From positions 1 through 26,523 of the IMG/VR virus record IMGVR_UViG_3300037264_009183: 26,523 nt of DNA, one strand, 5' to 3'. This document shows, piece by piece, positions 5,739 to 13,800 of this stretch. The notes under the pieces are model-generated. The model did not search any database. It had not been told where the DNA came from and saw only the letters and a program-made list of their open reading frames with translations. The stretch's first letter is position 1, and each line of letters begins with the position of its first letter. This DNA comes from a virus. The position numbers and the translations under genes are program-made.

Positions 5739-6101
5739 ATGCGCGACACATAGGTAGCCAAGGTCGAACTCGCAAGGAAGTACGTCTACACCATCGTCCG
5801 AGCTGACCTCCCACCGGTACACCAGTTTGTCCAATCCCTTCACGCCTCCCACGAAGCTGGCATTCGATTCGGGAACGAGTCCACCATCTCCTCGATGGTC
5901 CTGTGCTCCGTCCCCGACGAAGAGGCGCTGAAGGAAACGTCCAGGCAGCTCACTGAGCGCGGCGTCCGCCACTACATGTTCGTCGAGGACGACTTCGGCG
6001 ACCAGGCTACCGCGCTCTCGACCGAGCCCATTCACGGCGTTGCCAGGAAAGTGTTTTCGAAGTATCCGCTCTGGAGGGAGATGCAGCATGGACAGGTATG
6101 A
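5739..6101 (+). CDS. Pth2-like peptidyl-tRNA hydrolase with in-frame amber at codon 5
   Basis: ATG 5739 follows a strong AAGGAGG (5728-5734) by four bases. The frame runs M-R-D-T-TAG and then is open for 115 codons to TGA 6099-6101. After the amber the protein matches phage Pth2-like proteins: YVYTIVRADLPPVHQFVQ.LH near residues 15-35, a hydrophobic SSMVLCSV strand, and FGDQATALSTEPI near residues 85-100. That family is related to archaeal/eukaryotic peptidyl-tRNA hydrolase 2, which frees peptides from tRNA. No ATG, GTG or TTG lies in frame between the TAG (5751-5753) and ATG 5895, which is already inside the domain, so full product needs UAG readthrough. The suppressor tRNA lies just upstream. 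The alternative is a pseudogene or base error. Confidence 0.75.
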
Positions 6102-6369
6102 AGCGATCCGCGCGCTCAAGGCGCGCATCAAGGATCTCGCCGCAACCCAGAAGAAGGAGAAGGCCTCCAGGAAGGGGTGCGGAGCGGACAAGATGCCCTC
6201 GCTCTGGGTGGCGATCTACTGCCGCGGAGCGGAGATCACCGCCTGCCTGAACTTCTACCTCGCGCTACGCGAGAAGAAATACAGGCACGGGACGCCGGAT
6301 GAGTACTGGGACAAGAGGTTCACGAAGGCCCTGAGCGAGAAGTTCGGAGGGGTCTCCGCGAAAGTTTGA
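6088..6369 (+). CDS. Small hypothetical phage protein, 93 aa
   Basis: ATG 6088 lies inside the end of the Pth2-like gene (14-base overlap) after GGAGGGAG. The N-terminus is a basic helix (RALKARIKDLAATQKKEKASRK). The rest contains an alternating block, EITACLNFYLALREKKYRHG, resembling short phage proteins with an 'IT.L...Y..LRGK.H.H' pattern that I know only as uncharacterised. It ends at TGA 6367-6369, six bases before the first tRNA-like element, so the RNA elements may be co-transcribed with it. Confidence 0.65.
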   Translation: MDRYEAIRALKARIKDLAATQKKEKASRKGCGADKMPSLWVAIYCRGAEITACLNFYLALREKKYRHGTPDEYWDKRFTKALSEKFGGVSAKV

Positions 6370-6375
6370 CTTCAG

Positions 6376-6456
6376 GGGGAGGTGGTGTAACGTCAGCACG
6401 GAGTGGCGCAGAAATGCGTCGCGCAGGAGGAGGTTCAACTCCTTCCCTCCCCACCA
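6376..6456 (+). ncRNA. tRNA-like element A, anticodon arm replaced by GAAA-capped hairpin
   Basis: Acceptor strands 6376-6382 (GGGGAGG) and 6446-6452 (CCTCCCC) pair perfectly, followed by A6453 and an encoded CCA (6454-6456). T6383 and G6384 take positions 8 and 9. The D arm is GTGT/GCAC (6385-6388/6396-6399) with surroundings like tRNA-Gln. Where the anticodon arm should be, 6401-6410 pairs with 6415-6424 (one mismatch, two wobbles) around a GAAA tetraloop, so there is no seven-base loop and no anticodon. AGGA follows as variable region, then a T arm 6429-6433/6441-6445 with loop TTCAACT. It should be recognisable to RNase P and perhaps EF-Tu, but cannot decode. Confidence 0.8.
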
Positions 6457-6457
6457 T

Positions 6458-6528
6458 GGCCGGGTGGTGTATAGCCGCACGGACGGGCAACCGTCAGGAG
6501 CTCGGGTCGCGCCGGGCCCCGGCCACCA
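6458..6528 (+). ncRNA. tRNA-like element B, anticodon arm replaced by GCAA-capped hairpin
   Basis: One base after element A, the same plan repeats. The acceptor GGCCGGG/CCCGGCC (6458-6464/6518-6524) is perfect, with A6525 and CCA 6526-6528. T6465 and G6466 are followed by a D arm GTGT/GCAC (6467-6470/6477-6480). A five-pair hairpin GACGG-GCAA-CCGTC (6482-6495) sits in the anticodon position, capped by a GNRA tetraloop. The same AGGA variable segment follows (6496-6499). The T arm is 6500-6504/6513-6517 with an unusual eight-base GGTCGCGC loop. Stems differ in sequence from element A while the architecture is the same, which suggests selection on structure. The T-loop is degenerate, so L-shape folding may be weaker than in A. 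Confidence 0.78.
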
Positions 6529-6746
6529 TATCAATCATCGCGCCTCGCGGCAACGAGGTGGAATTTCGTGGGGCGGCGGTGTAGTCGGGTGTCCACCCCT
6601 TCTGCATTTACAAAGCCCTGCCGCGCAAAACCGAACGGTGCCCCTATGAGTGTGGGGCTTAAAGTGGGAGGCTTAGGCCGAACACCACGCCGTTCGAGGC
6701 GCTCCCCTTTTTTGCCTTTTCGGACCCTTGGTGGTAGGATGGTTCT
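6529..6746 (+). other. Non-coding stretch after the tRNA-like pair
   Basis: No credible gene is seen. It contains a small hairpin (CCTCG/CGAGG at 6543-6547/6554-6558), a third GGTGTA box at 6578-6583 that is not followed by an acceptor match or CCA, a GCCCC/GGGGC hairpin near 6640-6658, and the terminator at 6666-6713. The last 30 bases hold the leader and start region of the next gene. A longer structured RNA covering the region is possible but not demonstrated. Confidence 0.5.
6666..6713 (+). terminator. Intrinsic terminator after the RNA island
   Basis: GGGAG (6666-6670) pairs with CTCCC (6702-6706), an inner GCC-GAAC/GTTC-GGC helix closes the middle, and six T residues follow at 6708-6713. 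The 3' half CTCCCCTTTTTTG is identical to that of the terminators at 19698 and 20704, which supports the call. It would end transcription of the small-gene operon and tRNA-like elements. Confidence 0.7.
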
Positions 6747-7187
6747 GTGATTCAAGAGACCCGCCTCGAGAAACGGCTCCTGATCCGAAAGGAGCAGATG
6801 GAGGCCGGCGAGATCCTGATGGTGAAGCTGCGCTCAGAGGTCCAACGCGGCTTCGTCCCGACCGACAAGAGGCAGTTCGCCGACATCCTGAAGATGGTTG
6901 CGGACTACTCCAAGAGGGTCGGGTCGTACGAGGAGTGCAAGGACATCCTGGAAAAGCTGTCGGAGGAGAAACCTATGACCATGGAAAAAGTCGGCGTCGA
7001 GTGCAACGGCAACCACGCTCCCACGAACTCCTACATGGAGAAGAAGGCCTCCGGCGAGGTCCAGTGCCGCCACTGCGGCGCGAGGTTCGGGGATCTGAAC
7101 ATCTCCGACAAGGCCTCGATGACCGAGCAGACCAAGCAGGCCAGGGCCGACGCGAAGGGCGCCGTCGAGAAGATGCTGGGGATCTGA
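6747..7187 (+). CDS. Hypothetical protein with zinc-ribbon-like motif, 146 aa
   Basis: GTG 6747 is the first start after the terminator, with a weak TAGGATGG ribosome binding site; later in-frame ATGs exist. The first 75 residues are helical and charged. A Cys/His group follows (ECNGNH near residue 90 and CRHC near residue 110, then ARFGDLNI), consistent with a single zinc site. The tail is helical and alanine-rich. It ends at TGA 7185-7187 and overlaps the next start (TGATG). The function is unknown. Confidence 0.65.
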   Translation: MIQETRLEKRLLIRKEQMEAGEILMVKLRSEVQRGFVPTDKRQFADILKMVADYSKRVGSYEECKDILEKLSEEKPMTMEKVGVECNGNHAPTNSYMEKKASGEVQCRHCGARFGDLNISDKASMTEQTKQARADAKGAVEKMLGI

Positions 7188-7435
7188 TGCCCGACGACGC
7201 GAAGAGCAAGCTGATCGACGAGTTCGTCGCCTCGGGGGCGCCGGCCGACGCCAGGCCGCTGCTGGAGGGGTTCGTCGACTTCCTCAAGAGCAAGGGCTGC
7301 TTCGTTCAGCCTGGCGGGCTGCAGGACCAGTTCGTCGAGAGGTCTTCCGTGAAGGACAAGAAGGGCGTCCCGATCGACGTTGAGAAGTGTCTCGTGTGTG
7401 GTCACGAGGAGTTCGAGGTCAAGCCGGCAAGCTAG
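7187..7435 (+). CDS. Small hypothetical protein, 82 aa
   Basis: ATG 7187 overlaps the preceding TGA. The protein is acidic and helical, with a FVDFLKSKG segment and a C-terminal CLVCGHEEFE half-ribbon. Its TAG stop (7433-7435) overlaps the TAG of the opposing gene within the palindrome CTAG at 7432-7435. It is the last gene of the plus-strand arm in this part of the window. Amber readthrough would run 57 codons antisense through the opposing gene. Confidence 0.65.
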   Translation: MPDDAKSKLIDEFVASGAPADARPLLEGFVDFLKSKGCFVQPGGLQDQFVERSSVKDKKGVPIDVEKCLVCGHEEFEVKPAS

Positions 7436-7806
7436 ATCTCGTCAAAGACTTCCTCGCCAACGCGCCCAACGCTGACGATTCGCCGTATCTTGCTGAACGC
7501 CGAGTACTCGATCTTCGCCACGCACGTCTTCGAGTATCCGGTCCCCGTGCTGACGGCCTCCATGGAGTACGGAGGCTTCGAGCCGAGCGAGCACACCGCG
7601 ACGTGAAAGCCGTCCGTCCCATCGTCGGACTTCTGGATCCTGAACGGACAGGAGTCCTCCTTGCGCCAGGCGCCGACGATCTCCATGGCGTGCATCAGGT
7701 TCTTGAAGTCCTTCGATGTTCCGAGAGCGTCCAGCAGCGCATCCGCCGACGAGAAGATCACGCAGGAGGCCTTGCCGACGCACGGGGCGATCAGCTTTAT
7801 GGACAT
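7432..7806 (-). CDS. Hypothetical protein, 124 aa, last gene of the polymerase operon
   Basis: ATG at 7806 lies four bases after AGGAGG, which itself overlaps the TAG of the RNA polymerase gene (TTAGGAGG). A TTG one codon earlier is less likely. The protein looks like a mixed alpha-beta domain with a helical middle (DALLDALGTSKDFKNLMHAMEI) and no recognised motif. It ends at TAG 7432-7434, tail-to-tail with the plus-strand arm and no spacer. Position suggests co-expression with the polymerase; an accessory role is speculative. Confidence 0.65.
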   Translation of the reverse strand: MSIKLIAPCVGKASCVIFSSADALLDALGTSKDFKNLMHAMEIVGAWRKEDSCPFRIQKSDDGTDGFHVAVCSLGSKPPYSMEAVSTGTGYSKTCVAKIEYSAFSKIRRIVSVGRVGEEVFDEI

Positions 7807-7814
7807 CAAACCTC

Positions 7815-10800
7815 CTAAGATGCTTTCCCAAGTCCGGCCAGAGTTGTCGGCGGCGCCTTCACCGGATCAGCGAGCGTGGCGCCGTACGCGAGGCCAGCGA
7901 TCGGATTCCACCCATTAACGTCTGACTTCCAACCCTCAGCGACGCCCTTCTGGATGACATCGCGCAGCCGGCGGTACGACAGGTTGGCCATCCAGTCTTT
8001 GCGCGCGAACGGCTGCATCTCGACGCCCTTCAGGAGAGGTCGATACCGGATCGGGTTTGGGTTTGCCATGACGTGGGACCGCCCCATCGACTGCAGCTTT
8101 TCCACGTCGTCATCCGTGAGGATCTTGCCGAGCCCACCAAGGTGCTCGACTTCCTCCATGAGCATCGTATTCCTGGCGAGGTTTGGCGTGATCCTGACAG
8201 CTCCCTTCTGGTTCTCCGCGTGGATCAGGTTGAGGGGGAGCGAGTCGCCCTCGATCACGTCGTGCCTGTTTCCGGAGTCCACGATCAGGCCGGTGTCCGT
8301 CACGGAACGCACGACTGTCTCGATGTGCTTCTTCCGCAGATTGCCGTTGAAGATGCCGTAGATTTCGTCGACCAGATACTTCCTGGTCGGACCGACCCCC
8401 TTAGTCTCCAGGAGCTCCCTTGGATCCAGAAGCCCGTCAGACAGCCTGTCCCCGGCCGAGACCTTGGCGCCAGGCTTGACGACTGGATCGAACGCCGTGA
8501 AATACGTCCTACCGCCCACCCGGATATCGTGGCCGCCGTGCGTCTTCTGCACGGCCTCTACAACGCCGTGCTCCATCGCCATCGCGGCCTTGTGCGGCAT
8601 CTCCTGCGGCATCGTCAATAGCGCCTTGAGCTTGTCGAAGCTGGAGATGGTCCCGGCCCCGACGCCGGTCAGGCCCTGGACGTGCTTCGACCGAAGGATC
8701 AGCTGCGTCATCGGCTCCCCGATAGCCTGCGATGCTGTGATCCCAATGAAGGCGCCGGGCCTCATCGGCCGGCCCCGCTCGTCGACACCATAGGAGAGCG
8801 CGTATGTACCGTTCGGATGGGTCGACATCAGCGGGCTGCCAAGCTCGACCGTCGAGATCCCCTTCGCCCGGAACCGTTCCCGCATTTGAGGGTCGAACAG
8901 ATCGCCGCGCTTCGCGACCCCTGGGTACGGCTTCATGATGTAGCGGCCAAGGCCCTCGCGGTCTGAGACCTGGAAGTCGATGCCGCGCTCATGGTCAGGC
9001 GCGTCGCCGGGGACGATCCTGTTCTCGATCGCCGATTGAACCATAGACTTCGTCAGGGCGCCTGGTTCCGCGGTCGAGACCTTTGTCTCCACAGCGCCGC
9101 GGCGGGATCCGTAGTTGGCAACCCAGTAGTCCACCGGCCTCATGCCGTGGCCGTACCCTGTCCTCACGGCGTGAGGATGCACGCGACCACGGATGTCCTC
9201 CACCAGGAGCGGAGCAGACGCGATCTGGGTCATCTGAGCGAGATCGCCTCGGCCCCCGGACGCGACCATCTGGAATAAGGAGGACCCCTTCTCGCGAAGG
9301 TGCTTCTCCGACATGCTCTTGAGCTCGCCGTACGCCCCGCTGTAGATCTGGACGACCTTCGAGTCCTGAGCTTTCCCCGGCTTCGTCTTCCTGGCCTCGC
9401 CAGCCTGCGCGTCGTGCTTCGACATGATCTTTCCCATCTCGTCCTTCGGGATGGTCAGGTCGTCGAGCGTGACGGTCAGGCCGGAGAGGTACGCGTATTC
9501 GTTCCCGAGGTCCTTGAGCGCGTCGATCGACGGGGCCAGGATGCGCGGGTTCTCACGCGCGATGGTGTCGATCAGGACGGCCGTCTGCTTCCCGTCCATG
9601 ACGATGTCGTGCCGGCGGAGCTTCTCAGGGAGCGCCTTGTTCACCAGCATGCGCCCGACGGTGGTCTCCACTCCGCCGACCGAGATGAGGTCCGTCTCCG
9701 AGATATCGCCGCCGTCGAACGCCACCAGGGCCTCGATGTCGTTCGGGTACGACTTGCCGGTCTTCTTGCCGGCGGTCGTCAACCTGAACAGGCCGACCTG
9801 CGATTCGTGCCGCGGCGTGACGAGGATCTTCTCCGAGGTAGAAAACGGGTTCGCGGACGGCATCATCCGATGGGCTTCTTCCACGGCCTCGTCAGTCACA
9901 GGGACGTGAACGCCCATGGTGTCGCCATCGAAGTCAGCGTTGAAGCCGACGCACACGAGCTGGTTCAGGTGGATCGATTTTCCGGCCACGACCCTGGGCT
10001 TCATCGCCATGATCCCGTGCTTGTGCAGCGTGGGGGCGCGGTTGAGGATGACGGGCCTCTCGGCCATCACCATCGACAGCGCCTCCTTCGCAACGTGGAT
10101 CTTGTCGGAGATCATCTTCTCCGCCTCGAGCGGAGCGTAGCCCTGGGCGGTCAGCTTCTGGACGATGAACGGCTTGAAGATCGTCCAAGCCATTTCCTCA
10201 GGGACGCCCACTTCGTCCATGCCAAGGGTCGGGTTGCCGACGATCGAGGCGCGTCCGGAGAGCTCCTGCTGCTTCTTGATGACCCTGGACTGGAAGAAGC
10301 TTCCCTTCGGATGCTCCCCGGTCACGACATCCAGGATCCCGCGGTAGTTCTCCGAGGAGACAGGCTCACCGACGCCGGCGATGGCTCGGGCGGCATTATA
10401 GAGGTCCGCGCGCTGCTCGCGCAGGTGCTCGTCTGGGATCTTCCCGGTCATGTCGGCGAGCTGCGTCTTCAGGGCGACGAGGTCCCGGTACAGGTAGTTC
10501 ACGTCGCTGACGTTGAGTGTGCCGTCCTGCAGAGGGTATACCGGACGGTAGGCCGGCGGGAGCACGGGAACCTTCTTGATGAACAGGTCCGCCGTGGAGA
10601 TCCCGTTCTCCTTCATGTTAATCAGGAAGCGCATCGCCTTGTTGAGGGAGTTCAGATCGCTTCCCTTGGAGGCCCTCGCCTTCTCCTTGAGGGCGGAGAT
10701 CGCCTTGGTCGGGTTGATGGCGTCCATCATCTTTCGGATCGCCGCTGGCCCGGTCATTCCACCCTTCTCGGCGGTCTTCTTCGACCCGAACTCGTCTACG

Positions 10801-13800
10801 TGGGCTTGCTCCCCGATGATCTCGTCGAACTCGCGCTGGCTGAGGCCGAGGACCCCACGGATCGCCGACTCGAATACCGGATTCGGTATCTCGTACGGCA
10901 GCTCCACGTGGGTCCACTTCTTCCCGAGCAGGCCACCCGTCATGTTCTCGTCGAACAGGCCGCCCTTCTCGGGCTTCATGTTCTTCCCGAGAAGCATCCT
11001 GGAGTTGGTCACCTCTCCGGCGCTCATCGCCAGGGTCTGAGTATCCGTGAGCGGCTTGAGCTGAAACTGGGTCCCGCGACGCTCGACGTTGATTCCGGCG
11101 CCCTTGAGAAGGGTGACGAACTTGTCGAAGGCGAACGTCGGCTGCGGAGGTGGGAGCGGCTCGCCCATCTGGACCGCGCGCCAGAACTCGTCGTTCTTGC
11201 CGGCCTTGTAGGTCGACATGTCCCGAAGGTTCGCCATCGCCCCGTGCGCCATCAGGGCCGACTGTTCCATGTGGCCGATCGTCTGGGCCCCCTCGCCGCT
11301 CTTGGCTGGGCGGAGGTCGGCGGTATATGAGTTGCCAGGATTCCTGGCGCTGAACTTCTCCTTGGAAGCGTGCTCCAGCTTCATGACGTGCTGGAGCCCA
11401 ACGGTTACCTTCCCGATCGAGCGGCCAGTCACGGGGTCGGTCAGCTCCTCGGTCTCGTTGATGCCGTGCTTCTTCAGTTCGCCGGACAGCCGCTCCCGGA
11501 TGTCTCCCGACTCGAAGTTGTCGACGACGTACGGAGTGCCCGTCTTCTCGGCGATCTTCCCGGCGAGCGCCTCGTAGATCTGTGACGGGTTCATGCGCGA
11601 GATGAGGCCCATCGGATTCAGCATCATCTCGACTGGCTTGCCGTCCTTCGTGTGCGGCATCTCGCCGTCCGGCACGATCTTCGTCACGAGACCCTTCGCC
11701 GCGTGGCGGGAGACCACCTTGTCGCCGATCTGGAGCGGCTCCTTCGTGCGAACGGTGACCTTCACCCTGCCGTTCGGAGACTTCGTCACGTGGGTGACCA
11801 CACCTTCGAACGGCTCCTCCCACACCTGGGAGGCGTCGCCGAACGGGCGGACCAGGTTCCTGGAGACCTTGCCGAGGATCACGTCTTCAGGAGTGACGCC
11901 CTTCTTGGATAGGTAGAGGACCGTCGGATCACCGTGGCCGATCTTCTGGCCGATCTTGATGATCCCGTCGGCGTCCAGCTTGTCGAGCTGCTCCTTCGTG
12001 AACTTGCTCGGGTAGTAGGCCGCGAACATGTCCCGGCCTGGCCTTCCCTCGTCCGTCGGAGCGTGGTCGACCTTGTACATGTGCTCGGACGTCAGCTTCT
12101 TGGCGGCTGACTCCGACATGACGATACCGTCCTCGTACCCCCAGCCGCGGTACGGAACCCACGCGATCCGCAGGTTCTTTCCGATCGCCAGGACCCCGTC
12201 CTTCGTGAAGTTGGAGTCCGCCAGAAGGTCGTGCTTCTTGACCTCCTGACCGACTTTCACCTTGGGCGTGCTCGTCATGAAGCTGCGGGCGTTCAGCGGG
12301 AAGTTGTTGTAAATCTGGACGGCATGGTCCTTCCCGTCAGCGCCAGCGATCGCGATGGCGTCATCGGTGACCGACTTCACCGTGCCTGCATGCGGAGAGA
12401 CGAGGGCTGAGCTCTTCCCGATCATTGATTCGAACGTGTGCTCGCGATCCTTCGAACGCTCGGATGCGGATTGGACAAGCGGCGTTTCAGCGTCGACGAT
12501 CGACACCGCCTGGTCGTACATCTTCGAAGCCATGAGCGACCGGCCGCCGTGCATCGCGTTCACGAACGGCACCATGTTGGTAGAGACGTCGAAGAGGTCG
12601 GACGGTCGGTCGACGATAAGGTCCACGTCCTTGGGTGTCACCGGGACGACCTTCCCGCGGTACATCACCCGGATATCGTCGTCCACCGGCACGTATTTGC
12701 CAGAGGCCTCGCGGCGGTACTCGTTCGGGAAGGCCACGCGCTTGTTGTAGATGTCCGGGTGACGGATCTCAACGAACTTACCGGTTTTCGCATCGACGAA
12801 CTGGGTCGTGACGACGCCGTCACCCTTTTTTGCCCCTATGGCCAGGTGCGTCACGGATCCGATGTCGCCGGCCTCCGGCGTGTGCATCGGGTCGAGGACG
12901 CCGATCATGGACGGGTCGACGTCGCGCTCCTCGATGGCGACCGCACGCTTGTTGCCGATGGCTCCCTCGCCGAACACCGTGGTGCGGGTCGCCCCGGACA
13001 GGAAGTTCACTGGGTTCGACTGGGTGGGGTAGGTCGATAGCTGCGACCTGTTGAAGAAGCTCGTGACGATGTCGCCGATCTTGTCCGGCTGCACGATGTC
13101 TCTGACCGTGGCCTTGTCGCGCATCCTGAGCTTGATGCGACCCTGGATGGCGGGGATCGCCTTCTCGATCCTCTCGGAGAGGATGTCATCGAAGGTCCTG
13201 AACTCCTTGAAGCGCGAGCTGTCGATGTCCGGCTCCTCGGTGTCCATAAGCACGTTGTGCATGTTTCCGAGGGCGTCGAGCACAAGGCCCTTCTCGAGCT
13301 TCTTGTACTCCTTGCCATACTTCATCTTCGGGACGTCCGGGGTCATCGGCAGTGCCGTCAGCTTCTCGCGGACGACGTTTGCGTTTTCACCAAGCGCGTC
13401 CGGGTTGGACTTCTCGCCGGTCAGCGTCGTGCGAAGCTTCGCCACGTCCTTCTTCAGGTTAGCCTGCGCCTTCATCTGGTCGAGGGCTTCCAGGCTCGTG
13501 GCGTCCATGATCTCGTTGTCGGTCGCGCCCATGGAGTGAAGGTACGAGTAGGCGGGAACGGTCTTCCCGTCCAAGGACACAGTCCACTTCTTCGCGGCCG
13601 GGTCGAAGTCGATCGAGTGGTTGAACTTCGAGAACCCGATGGGGAGCTTGAAGTGCGCGGACGTCTCGTCGGGGCTGGACTTCACGTAGACGCCTGGCTT
13701 CAGGCGGAGCTGGTTCGCGACGGAGAACTCCTCGCCCTGCACGATGAAGCTGTGCCGAGGGGTAAGCTTCGGGATCTCCATGAGCTTGATCTTCTTCGCG

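Noticed and set aside
6570-6640. Possible third tRNA-like element starting at the GGTGTA box
   Set aside because: No complementary acceptor 3' strand, no T arm and no CCA at a suitable distance.
9300-11330. Long plus-strand ORF of 676 codons opposite the RNA polymerase gene
   Set aside because: It is a GC-driven antisense shadow; its product is Arg/Asp/Val-rich with no domain, while the minus strand encodes a clear polymerase.
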